Made by a program: the position numbers and the translations under genes. The notes below the pieces were generated by a model that was not told the origin of the DNA, did not search any database, and was given only the letters and a program-made list of their open reading frames with translations. 64,000 nt of DNA from Maridesulfovibrio sp. (GTDB lineage: Bacteria; Desulfobacterota; Desulfovibrionia; Desulfovibrionales; Desulfovibrionaceae), in NCBI RefSeq assembly GCF_963676065.1, contig NZ_OY780933.1, positions 744,001 through 808,000 on the forward strand. Reading direction: 5' to 3'. Positions 47,768 to 56,186 of the stretch are shown here, piece by piece (within the stretch, counting starts at the first letter, position 1; each line of letters begins with the position of its first letter).

Positions 47768-50653
47768 ATGACCAAGTTACATGGCTTTAAAGAAATATCA
47801 CGCGAGCATCTTAATGAACTTAACGGGGAAGCCGTTATATATGAACATGAAAAAACCGGCGGACGGGTTCTGTCCGTAATTAATAACGATGAGAACAAGA
47901 CCTTCGGTATCAGCTTCCGTACTCCCCCGGAAAACAGCACCGGGCTGCCCCACATTCTCGAACATTCGGTACTGTGCGGATCGAAAAAATATCCGGTAAA
48001 GGAACCTTTTGTGGAGCTGCTGAAATGCTCCCTGCAAACTTTCCTCAATGCCATGACCTACCCGGATAAAACCGTTTACCCTGTGGCAAGCCCTAATGAG
48101 CAGGATTTCCGTAACCTTGTAGGAGTTTACCTTGACGCGGTCTTTTTCCCCAACCTGACCCCCAATACTCTTATGCAGGAAGGCTGGCATTACGTTCCTG
48201 AAGAGGACGGCACACTGAGCTACAAAGGGGTCGTGTTCAACGAAATGAAGGGGGCGTATTCCTCCCCGGACAGCCTGCTTTACGAAGCCATCCAGCATTC
48301 CCTGTTCCCGGACACCACCTACGGTCTTGATTCCGGCGGTGATCCTGAAGTTATCCCGGAACTGACCTTTGATGAGTTTATGGCGTTTCATGCCAAGTAC
48401 TACCACCCTTCCAACGCATACGCTTTTTTCTACGGCGATGATGATCCGCAGCACCGCCTGGCCATGCTGGATGAATACTTCAGCCAGTTTGATAAAATCG
48501 ACCCCAAATCCGAAATTGGTGTACAGACTCCCTTCGAGGCTCCCGTAACAGTGGAAAAGAAATACTCCGCTTCCGATGACGGAAACCAGAAAGCCATGTT
48601 TACGGTCAACTTCGGAATCAACAAGGACCGCGATTCAATGACCGATCTCGAGCTGAGCGTATTGGAGCAGATTCTGATCGGACTGCCCTCCTCGCCTTTG
48701 CGTAAGGCGCTCAATGATTCCGGGATTGGTGAAGATATGGCTGGAGTCGGACTGGAAAACGAACTTCGCCAGCTTTACTTCTCCACCGGACTCAAAGGAA
48801 TAAAGACCGAAGATGGACCCAAAGTTGAAGAGCTGATCTTCTCCACCCTCAAAGATCTTGCAGCAAAAGGCATCGCCCGCGAGGATATTGAAGCGGCCTT
48901 GAACACTATTGAATTTCAGCTTCGTGAGAATAATACCGGGGCGTATCCGCGCGGTCTTTCCGTGATGATCACCGCCATGACTTCATGGTTGTATGATGAA
49001 CATCCCCTTGAGTACGTACGCTACGAAGAGCCTCTTGCAGAACTCAAGGCACGCATTGAAAAAGGCGAGAAGATCTTTGAACCGCTCATTGAAGAGATTT
49101 TCCTGAACAATAATTACCGTTCATCCGTACTTCTGGTTCCGGACAGCAAGGTCGGTCTTGAGCGCGAAGAACGTGAAAAATCCAAGCTTGCCGCTATCCG
49201 TGCAGATATGGATGAAGATGAATATAAAAATGTGGTCGCCATAGCCGAAGAACTTCAGAAGGAACAGGAAGCCCACGATGAGCCGGAAGCGCTTGCCACC
49301 ATCCCCCGGCTGAAGGTTAGCGATCTGGACAAGGAAGGTAAGGAGATTGTTTGCGAGCAAAAAGATGAAATGCTCTTTCACGATCTTGATACCAACGGCA
49401 TCATCTACCTTGATCTCGCTTTCGATTTCTCCGGACTTGAAGACAGGCTCATCCCCTACCTGCCCATTTTCGGACGGGCGCTGGTTCAGACCGGGACTAA
49501 ATCAACCGACTTTGTGAGCATGACCCGACGCATGGCCGCCAAAACAGGCGGAATATCCCCCACTTCCATAGTCAATTCCAAACACGGCGTGGACGAAAGC
49601 TACACCCGTTTTGTACTGCGGGGTAAAGCCACCGCCGAACGCAGCGCGGACCTGCTTTCCATCATGGGTGAGCTGCTCAGCGAAGCTTCATTTGATAACA
49701 AGGATCGAGTCCGCCAGCTGGTACTGGAATCAAAAGCCCGCAAGGAACAGGCTCTAGTACCTTCCGGCCATATAATGGCCGCCACACGCATGAAGGCCCG
49801 GTTCAACGAGGCCGGCTACATAAACGAACTAATGAACGGAATTTCCGGTCTTGAGTTCCTGCGCGAATTGGCCAAACGGGTCGATGATGATTTCGATTCC
49901 GTGGTTGCAGATCTTGAGGAAATCCGCTCCGCCATCCTCAATCAGGCCAATCTTCTCACTAACGTGACTCTCGATGGAAATACTTTTAACTCGGTCAGCA
50001 ATTCCATCGCCGATATGGTTGGTAATCTGCCCGGTGGCAGCAAATCCGTTGCCGTACGCAATCGCGCTTCCTTCTCCAGAGCGGAAGGTCTGTGCATTCC
50101 CGCACAGGTCAACTATGTTGCCAAGGGTGCCAATGTCTACGAGCATGGTTATGAATACTCCGGGGCAGCGCAGGTGGTCAGCCGCTATCTGCGTACTGGG
50201 TATCTCTGGGACAAAGTCCGCGTGCAGGGCGGCGCTTACGGATCATTCTCCATGTTCGACCGTTCTGCCGGAAGCCTGAGTTTTGTTTCGTACCGCGACC
50301 CCAACCTGACCCGCACTCTCGATACCTATGATGGAGTTGCCGAATATCTGGACTCGGTAGCAATAAACAGCGATGAACTGGAAAAAGCCATTCTCGGTGG
50401 AATCGGTGAAATCGACAACTACATGCTGCCGGACACCAAGGGATACACCTCCATGGTGCGTCATCTCAGCGGAGAAGATGCTGCATTCAGGCAGACCATC
50501 CGTGAACAGGTACTCGGTTGCAGTGAACAGGATTTCCGCAATTTCGGTTCTGCCGCCAAATCAGTAGCCAAGCACGGAGATGTCGTAATACTGGGCAGCA
50601 GAAAAGCCATGGAAGATTCCGGTCTGGAACTTGATCTGGTAGATGTTTTGTAA
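47768..50653 (+). CDS. M16C-family zinc metalloprotease (presequence protease-like)
   Basis: A 961-residue two-lobed peptidasome of the PreP/Cym1 type. The inverted zinc motif is H62-I-L-E65-H66 (GLPHILEHSVLCGS), with the distal glutamate expected in GVVFNEMKGAYS. The M16C-associated middle region and the C-terminal inactive lobe are present, and the length fits the family. In bacteria such enzymes degrade peptides of about 10-60 residues. There is no signal peptide, so it is cytoplasmic. ATGGAGTAATAA precedes the ATG. Confidence 0.93.
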   Translation: MTKLHGFKEISREHLNELNGEAVIYEHEKTGGRVLSVINNDENKTFGISFRTPPENSTGLPHILEHSVLCGSKKYPVKEPFVELLKCSLQTFLNAMTYPDKTVYPVASPNEQDFRNLVGVYLDAVFFPNLTPNTLMQEGWHYVPEEDGTLSYKGVVFNEMKGAYSSPDSLLYEAIQHSLFPDTTYGLDSGGDPEVIPELTFDEFMAFHAKYYHPSNAYAFFYGDDDPQHRLAMLDEYFSQFDKIDPKSEIGVQTPFEAPVTVEKKYSASDDGNQKAMFTVNFGINKDRDSMTDLELSVLEQILIGLPSSPLRKALNDSGIGEDMAGVGLENELRQLYFSTGLKGIKTEDGPKVEELIFSTLKDLAAKGIAREDIEAALNTIEFQLRENNTGAYPRGLSVMITAMTSWLYDEHPLEYVRYEEPLAELKARIEKGEKIFEPLIEEIFLNNNYRSSVLLVPDSKVGLEREEREKSKLAAIRADMDEDEYKNVVAIAEELQKEQEAHDEPEALATIPRLKVSDLDKEGKEIVCEQKDEMLFHDLDTNGIIYLDLAFDFSGLEDRLIPYLPIFGRALVQTGTKSTDFVSMTRRMAAKTGGISPTSIVNSKHGVDESYTRFVLRGKATAERSADLLSIMGELLSEASFDNKDRVRQLVLESKARKEQALVPSGHIMAATRMKARFNEAGYINELMNGISGLEFLRELAKRVDDDFDSVVADLEEIRSAILNQANLLTNVTLDGNTFNSVSNSIADMVGNLPGGSKSVAVRNRASFSRAEGLCIPAQVNYVAKGANVYEHGYEYSGAAQVVSRYLRTGYLWDKVRVQGGAYGSFSMFDRSAGSLSFVSYRDPNLTRTLDTYDGVAEYLDSVAINSDELEKAILGGIGEIDNYMLPDTKGYTSMVRHLSGEDAAFRQTIREQVLGCSEQDFRNFGSAAKSVAKHGDVVILGSRKAMEDSGLELDLVDVL

Positions 50654-50768
50654 TTTAAACTTCCGCAACCGGCGATTTGAACCGTAATTAAAAACGGGCT
50701 GAAAAATCCCGAAAACACTTAATTGTTTTAAGCGGTTGCACTTAAACACACCCCAACAACTTCACCAA

Positions 50769-50816
50769 TAAAAAGAGCTAATCCAACCACTTATGGATTA
50801 GCTCTTTTTATTTTTT
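50769..50816 (+). terminator. Rho-independent terminator after the M16C protease
   Basis: TAAAAAGAGCTAATCCA and TGGATTAGCTCTTTTTA form a 17-bp perfect stem with an eight-base loop, then a T-run. Confidence 0.95.
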
Positions 50817-50910
50817 AAACACTAAATATCCCCGGTAAACGGACGATAGGGTTATTAACCACATAAAAAATCATACACAAAGTAGTTGAAAAACCGCTCC
50901 GGGAGGGGAG

Positions 50911-51129
50911 ATGACTTTCGACAAAAACGACAAAGACGGTTTCCGACCGTCCTATAAACTTTCGTCCGACGGGTATGAAACTTCATTGGATGAAGAGAAT
51001 CCGCCCGAAAGACAAGAAGAACTCCGCAAACTCCGTGAACAGATCCGGACAGGAACTTATCGGCCTGCCATAGGCGAAATCGCCATAAATCTAGTGCGCT
51101 CTGATGCTAAAATCAGGGGTTTTAATTGA
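50911..51129 (+). CDS. FlgM-like anti-sigma factor (tentative)
   Basis: A 72-residue soluble, charged protein. The C-terminal half (LREQIRTGTYRPAIGEIAINLV) fits the FlgM pattern of a helix, GTY, then a last helix with alanine and valine that binds sigma-28. The N-terminal half is polar and probably disordered, as in FlgM. GGGAGGGGAG precedes the ATG. The FlgM call rests on a short motif, so it is moderate. It stands alone between two terminators. Confidence 0.55.
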   Translation: MTFDKNDKDGFRPSYKLSSDGYETSLDEENPPERQEELRKLREQIRTGTYRPAIGEIAINLVRSDAKIRGFN

Positions 51130-51204
51130 TCTGACACACTTACCACCATTTTACTTTACCTTCACGCCACATGCATTTAAACTGCCGGGTCTGAAACCGG
51201 AGGT

Positions 51205-52074
51205 ATGATGCTAGTTGTAATAAATGTGGATGATTTAGGATTGCATCCGGCGGTTCGCCGCGCTGTGGACCAGCTTGCGGGGATCGGAGTTGTAACTTCG
51301 TCCACCACCCTTGCCAACGGACCTGATTTATCAGAATCAGTTCTTCTGCAGGAAAAGCATAAGGGACTGGGCCTTGGTGCGCATCTAAATCTGCTCCGCG
51401 GCAAACCTATCTCCAACCCTGATCACATCCCCTCCCTCGTGGACGACGACGGGCTGCTTTTCGGTAACTACACATCCCTGCTCCTGCGCTACATGAGCGG
51501 ACGCATCAAACTTTCTGAAGTGGAGAAGGAATGGTCCGCTCAAGTGGAATACCTGCTCGACCACAAAATACACCTGACTCACTTCGACAGTGAAAAACAT
51601 ATCCACGCCTGGCCCGGCTTATACAACCTGGCCGGAAGAATAGCCAAAAAATACGGGATCAGATGGATACGTCGTCCTTTTGAACACGTCCCCCTTTCCC
51701 GCTTTGATAAAGGAATGCTGCGCGTCCGTTTTTTACAGCTTTGCCTCGGGACTAGTTTTCCCGGCAAAGAACCGCGCACGGCAGATTGTGTCTGGGGGAT
51801 CGGCGACCAGAAGGAAAATCTGGACCCGCATCTTTTTAAAAAATACGTTGAGATTTATAGGCCGGAACTAGTAGAAATAGTATGCCATCCCGGATTGCCT
51901 GAAGATGGAGACGGCCCTTTGCCGTCTGAATTCGGACCCATGCGGGTCGCGGCGCAGTGGGCAGAGGAATCCAATTCCCTGCTGCACAAAGATTGGCTCA
52001 AAATTTTCAAAGAACTGGGGGCTACCCCCATCAACTACGGACAGATAGATCACCGTAGCGGAGAGATTAAATAA
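51205..52074 (+). CDS. YdjC/ChbG-family carbohydrate deacetylase
   Basis: A 289-residue N-acetyl-sugar deacetylase. Metal-site motifs are VINVDDLGLHPAVRRA (D-D near residue 9), GAHLNLLRGKPI (H near 61) and HFDSEKHIHAWPGLY (HxxxH type near 130). The family acts on acetylated amino sugars; members include ChbG, HpnK and NaxD. Of two ATGs, the second (51208) is better spaced from GGAGG. It overlaps the GT2 gene by one base (TAATG), so the two act together, probably on a lipid-linked amino sugar (inference). Confidence 0.88.
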   Translation: MMLVVINVDDLGLHPAVRRAVDQLAGIGVVTSSTTLANGPDLSESVLLQEKHKGLGLGAHLNLLRGKPISNPDHIPSLVDDDGLLFGNYTSLLLRYMSGRIKLSEVEKEWSAQVEYLLDHKIHLTHFDSEKHIHAWPGLYNLAGRIAKKYGIRWIRRPFEHVPLSRFDKGMLRVRFLQLCLGTSFPGKEPRTADCVWGIGDQKENLDPHLFKKYVEIYRPELVEIVCHPGLPEDGDGPLPSEFGPMRVAAQWAEESNSLLHKDWLKIFKELGATPINYGQIDHRSGEIK

Positions 52075-53045
52075 TGCCGGAAATTGAAAAATGTAACCGT
52101 GAGATAGAAGTCAGCATTGTCACTCCCATGCATAATGAAGAAGGCTGCGTGCGTGAATTCCACAAGCGAATTACCGCAGCTTTGCAGGGAATGAATACCA
52201 CCTATGAAATTCTGCTGGTTAATGACGGCTCCACAGACAGCACCGAATCCATCATTCGTGAGCTTTCAGCAAGCGACCCGCACATTAAGGGAGTAATGCT
52301 CGCCCGCAACCGTGGACAATGTACCGCAATCTACGCCGGAATCCAGGAAAGCGAAGGATGCTACGTAGTTATTATGGACGGAGATCTACAACATAAACCA
52401 GAAGAAGTTCCGTCCCTAATTGAGGAAATCCGCAAAGGATACGATCTTGTTTCCGGGTGCCGGACCAACCGCGGCGAGTCCATGATCAAACGCAAGCTGC
52501 CCAGCAAAATAGCCAACTATCTCATGCGGGCAACCAGCGGTTGTCAGGTAAAAGACATGGGCGGACTTTCCGTACTTAAAGGCAAGCTGGCCCGCTCAAT
52601 GACTCTGCGTGAAGGACAGCACAGGCTCATTCCCGCGCTGGTTTACGGCATGGGCGGTTCCACATCCGAAGTGCCTATCTCCGCGCCTCCCCGTTTTGCT
52701 GGTGAAAGCCATTACGGCCTGTCACGATCCATTGATGTTCTTTTCGATATCGTGATGCTCTGGTTCCAGTCATCCTTCAAGCAACGCCCCATCTATCTTT
52801 TCGGGCGCATCAGCCTTGCCCTGTTTATGATTGCCTCGCTCATTATGGTCTGGCTGCTTTACGAAAAAGTTTTCTTCGGTGTCCACATGGGCACCCGCCC
52901 TCCATTCATAGGCTGCATCCTGCTCTACCTCAGCTCGCTGGGCTTCATGTCAACGGGATTTATTCTGGAATCTCTTGCAAACACCTACGACGCGGTCATG
53001 GGAACCAAGACCTACCAGATAAGAGAAATTGTTAAAAAAGAATAA
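52074..53045 (+). CDS. DPM1/ArnC-like GT2 glycosyltransferase
   Basis: A 323-residue enzyme with an N-terminal GT2 domain and two C-terminal transmembrane segments (about 232-260 and 275-300). Motifs are SIVTPMHNEEGCV, LLVNDGSTDST, the metal site IMDGDLQHKPEE and PPRFAGESHYGLSRSI, as in polyprenyl-phosphate sugar transferases (DPM1, ArnC, FlmF). It likely loads a sugar onto undecaprenyl phosphate. Its start overlaps the deacetylase stop by one base. Confidence 0.9.
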   Translation: MPEIEKCNREIEVSIVTPMHNEEGCVREFHKRITAALQGMNTTYEILLVNDGSTDSTESIIRELSASDPHIKGVMLARNRGQCTAIYAGIQESEGCYVVIMDGDLQHKPEEVPSLIEEIRKGYDLVSGCRTNRGESMIKRKLPSKIANYLMRATSGCQVKDMGGLSVLKGKLARSMTLREGQHRLIPALVYGMGGSTSEVPISAPPRFAGESHYGLSRSIDVLFDIVMLWFQSSFKQRPIYLFGRISLALFMIASLIMVWLLYEKVFFGVHMGTRPPFIGCILLYLSSLGFMSTGFILESLANTYDAVMGTKTYQIREIVKKE

Positions 53046-53068
53046 GACATCGTGATTATTTAATTCAA

Positions 53069-53106
53069 AAAGCCCGGTTGTATTTTCAACCGGGCTTTCT
53101 TTTTTA
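53069..53106 (+). terminator. Bidirectional terminator between GT2 and motB
   Basis: AAAGCCCGGTTG and CAACCGGGCTTT form a 12-bp perfect stem with a six-base loop, with T on both sides. Confidence 0.92.
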
Positions 53107-53162
53107 CGCAATTATCCCCAAGTATCCATTTTAATAAACCATGATTTTCAAGGGAATAATAT

Positions 53163-53888
53163 TTACTTCTTCTTAACCGGATAAACCAGCAAAACAACTC
53201 TGCGGTTACGCTTCTGGTTTTCAGGGAGAGCTTTGCCGTTCTTATCTTCGTTGGGATATGCGGGAGCTGTATCAGCCATGCCGAGAACCTTGATGTGTGA
53301 CTTGCTGAATCCGTTATCAAGCAGGTAACGGGCAACAGCACTGGCCCGTGCAGAGGATAGTTCCCAATTGGACGGAAACTGTTCAGAATGAATCGGGATG
53401 TTGTCGGAATGACCTTCAACCACAACATTATATGGAGATTTTGCGAGAGTAGGAGCGATTTTTGCCAGTATTCTTTTGGCACCGGTGGTCAGGTCTGCTT
53501 TACCGCTGGGAAAAAAGAAACCGCCCTTAAGCACAATGGCGACAGAATCCGGCCGCATCTTGATCTTCAAGGCTTTGGATTCACGCCCTACCAGCCGGGC
53601 CATTTCAAGCTGCATTTCAAATATATTGCGCTGCTTCTTGCTGATAACCCTCCGGGCGACAGGAGCACCTTCAAAGGTATCGTATTGTCCCTTTGGAGGG
53701 ACAGGCACGCCCATGGCCGAAGCCAGTGAATCCGAGACGTCCTTATACTTCTTTTGATCCACATCGGCGATTGCCAGCAAAAGCACAAAAAAGCAAAGCA
53801 GCAGAGTCATCATATCTGCAAGAGTCAGGGCCCAGCCGCCCTCTTCGCCGCCTTGAGCAGGCTTTTTCAGGCTTAAATCATCCGACAT
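53163..53888 (-). CDS. motB: Flagellar motor stator protein MotB
   Basis: A 241-residue inner-membrane stator subunit. One transmembrane helix holds the proton/sodium-carrying D25 (WALTLADMMTLLLCFFVLL). After a linker comes an OmpA-like peptidoglycan-binding domain (VEGHSDNIPIHSEQFPSNWELSSARA, ENQKRNRRVVLLV). It follows motA by 12 bases. It is slightly short for MotB because the plug-linker is compact. It is the last gene of a three-gene operon headed by the cNMP-FliG hybrid. Confidence 0.94.
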   Translation of the reverse strand: MSDDLSLKKPAQGGEEGGWALTLADMMTLLLCFFVLLLAIADVDQKKYKDVSDSLASAMGVPVPPKGQYDTFEGAPVARRVISKKQRNIFEMQLEMARLVGRESKALKIKMRPDSVAIVLKGGFFFPSGKADLTTGAKRILAKIAPTLAKSPYNVVVEGHSDNIPIHSEQFPSNWELSSARASAVARYLLDNGFSKSHIKVLGMADTAPAYPNEDKNGKALPENQKRNRRVVLLVYPVKKK

Positions 53889-53900
53889 ATAATTCTCCGC

Positions 53901-54677
53901 TTACTTCTTGGCCTTGACTGTGGCCCATTTGCGCGGGGGCAGATAGCCTTTAAGCTTATCCATTACAATTGCGGACGGGGTTTTATCCTTGATAAAAAGA
54001 ATGCCGTCTCGAATAACCCTCATGAGCAAAGTGATCTCATCAATCCGCTTTTCCACTTTAATAGCGATAGGCATAAAAAGCATATTCGCGAAAAGAGCAC
54101 CATAAAGAGTGGTGGTCAATGCCGTAGCCATGGCTGGTCCGATAGCCGCAATGTCGCTGCCCATGCCCTGCATCATGGCAATCAGGCCGATCAGAGTACC
54201 GATAATTCCGAAAGCCGGAGACAGGGTGGACATGGTTCGGTAGATTCCGGCGGCGCTGTATTCCTGCTCGTGATACTGCTGAATGCGGTTATCGAGAATC
54301 TCCTTGATCTCTTCCTTTGAATAACCATCCACAAGCATCTGCAAGCCTTCACGCAGAAAATCGTTTTCAATATTCTTGAGACTGCCTTCAAGGTGTTCCT
54401 CACCTTTTGCAGCTACATCCTTTGAAAGATTAACAATCACATTAATGTAGTTTTCAAGGGGCAGTTCATCTGCGCCCATGGCCATCATGAAGACACCGAG
54501 TACACGCATTACTTCACGCAACGGATAGCAGATAAAGGTGGAGGCGATGGTTCCACCGCCAACGATTGCGATCCCGGGCAGGTTGATGAAAACCCCGACC
54601 GAATCAGTGGAAGTGTAGGTCGCGACCATAAGGATGGCTATACCGCAAAATATACCGATTATGGTGGCTATATTCAC
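53901..54677 (-). CDS. motA: Flagellar motor stator protein MotA
   Basis: A 258-residue stator subunit with four transmembrane segments. Typical pieces are GIFCGIAILMVATY, PGIAIVGGGTIASTFICYPL, the cytoplasmic loop with EHLEGSLKNIENDFLREGLQM that meets FliG, and STLSPAFGIIGTLIGLIAMMQ with the proline of TM3. The ATG overlaps the stop of the upstream cNMP-FliG hybrid gene (54674-54677), so stator synthesis is coupled to that protein. Confidence 0.94.
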   Translation of the reverse strand: MNIATIIGIFCGIAILMVATYTSTDSVGVFINLPGIAIVGGGTIASTFICYPLREVMRVLGVFMMAMGADELPLENYINVIVNLSKDVAAKGEEHLEGSLKNIENDFLREGLQMLVDGYSKEEIKEILDNRIQQYHEQEYSAAGIYRTMSTLSPAFGIIGTLIGLIAMMQGMGSDIAAIGPAMATALTTTLYGALFANMLFMPIAIKVEKRIDEITLLMRVIRDGILFIKDKTPSAIVMDKLKGYLPPRKWATVKAKK

Positions 54678-55840
54678 TTTTTATCCCCCCCTTTAATCTC
54701 CCTGACCATTTCAAAAAGTTCGACGAGAACATCCTCAGCTTCGGTCTCATCCACATTATCACGCACTTCATCCTGCACGATCTTGGCGATCTTTTTGGCA
54801 AGGTTGGCCAGAATTTTCTTGCGGGCATCGTCTTCGGCAATGCTCATTAGCACGCCAAGCTTGTGGTAACCGAGACGGGAAAAGATTTCTTTTAAAGTCG
54901 CATTATCAACGTAGACAATATCTTCAATATCTTCCAGATCATCAATGGACTTCTTCTTTTTCTTGACCTTGCTGAAGTAGTCCGGTTCCTTCTCGGAAGC
55001 CCATTCACTGACCTTGTTGCGGTCGAACATAAACATGGTTTCCGGAAAATCTTCCTGTGCTATCTTCTTGTATATGATTTTGGGGTCACTCTCCAGCATC
55101 CGCGAAATTTCGTAGATATCCACAATCTGTAACTCTGAGGTGGGAGTATATGCATTCTGTTGCAATTCCTTGAACAGGTTATTTGCAACCTCCAGAAAAT
55201 TATCAGGATCAGATATCTGAATAAAGCGGTCGGGAAAAGCCTTACCGGTGCGCAGATCAATGGCATCAATAATTTTCAGACTTTTGAGCTTGCTTATCAC
55301 CGCGTCGATATCGCTTTGAGAGATAAGAATAATACTGCGGATAGTCTTACAGAGCTTGTTATAGTCAAGACCGAGATCATAATTGCGTTCTTTGCGGGCC
55401 TGTTCGCGGTCCATGCTGATATGTGTACGATACGCCAGATCAAGAATATTACAGACACTTATAAAATTGCTGCGATGTCCCTTGGAGGAAATCATGTCAC
55501 CTGTACGGGCCAGACGTTTGACCAGCAGACGGGTCATATATTGGATGGTCCGTGGACACTGATCAAGCAACTTGAGAATAATCTGATCAGTAAGGATTAC
55601 GAGGTCACAATACTCGGCGGCTTCGGCATTGGCAGAACGGACACCTTTGGAAATGATGCCCATTTCACCGAAAATTTCGCCTTCGCCGAGACGGGCAAGA
55701 ACAATTTTTTCGTTATTCTGAACCTTGTAAATATTTACCGCGCCCTTTTTAATCATATAGGCTACGGAACTCTCCTGTCCTTCCTTGAATATTTCCTGTC
55801 CCTTAAAAAAGGACTTAATGTTAGGACTGCTGGACCCCAT
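54674..55840 (-). CDS. Cyclic-nucleotide-binding protein with FliG-C-like domain
   Basis: A 388-residue soluble hybrid. Residues about 5-120 are a cNMP-binding domain (IFKEGQESSVAYMIKKGAVNIY, LGEGEIFGEMGII, RSANAEAAEYCDL). A winged-helix-like part follows (LCKTIRSIILISQSDIDAVI), then an excisionase-like helix set (VDIYEISRMLESDPKIIYKK). The last 85 residues resemble the torque domain of FliG: ATLKEIFSRLGYHKLGVLM, then ARKKILANLAKKIAKIVQDE. At the FliG torque-charge positions, Lys in LAKK and Asp-Glu in VQDEV are kept. The start is the ATG at 55840 behind GAGGGAG. It is translationally coupled to motA and motB. Confidence 0.82.
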   Translation of the reverse strand: MGSSSPNIKSFFKGQEIFKEGQESSVAYMIKKGAVNIYKVQNNEKIVLARLGEGEIFGEMGIISKGVRSANAEAAEYCDLVILTDQIILKLLDQCPRTIQYMTRLLVKRLARTGDMISSKGHRSNFISVCNILDLAYRTHISMDREQARKERNYDLGLDYNKLCKTIRSIILISQSDIDAVISKLKSLKIIDAIDLRTGKAFPDRFIQISDPDNFLEVANNLFKELQQNAYTPTSELQIVDIYEISRMLESDPKIIYKKIAQEDFPETMFMFDRNKVSEWASEKEPDYFSKVKKKKKSIDDLEDIEDIVYVDNATLKEIFSRLGYHKLGVLMSIAEDDARKKILANLAKKIAKIVQDEVRDNVDETEAEDVLVELFEMVREIKGGDKK

Positions 55841-56186
55841 TAAAAACTCCCTCAAGATAGCCCGTATAAGGGCGAAATAAGTAGACTCGTATGCGACTCG
55901 GCTAGAACAGACGGCAAGATAAGATAGCAAATCAACCGATTCTGTGACAATAAAATTAACTGCTTCAGTTGTTAACATATATTAGATCACTATAAAGAAC
56001 AACTTAACTAAAATTTATGACAAAAAGTTATAGAAATAAAGCACTGAAAATATCCCTTGAATCATGCCGCAATTCACCGCTGTTTTACACAGCCATAAAG
56101 AACTTACTGTGCGGGCCAAATACTGCTACCCTGCTTCAACGCGGAAGAAAATTTTAAAACAATCGAACCACTCTTCAGGAACTGAC
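55841..56186. other. Divergent intergenic region
   Basis: It separates the minus-strand motor operon from the plus-strand cardiolipin synthase gene and must hold both promoters. It is AT-rich from about 55920 to 56060, with no clear consensus promoter or sigma-28 site. An in-frame extension of the synthase up to 56064 is open but has no ribosome site. Confidence 0.4.

Noticed and set aside
55160-55843. 227-codon open frame on the plus strand
   Set aside because: It is a shadow of the cNMP-FliG hybrid gene, which has clear domains and a good start.
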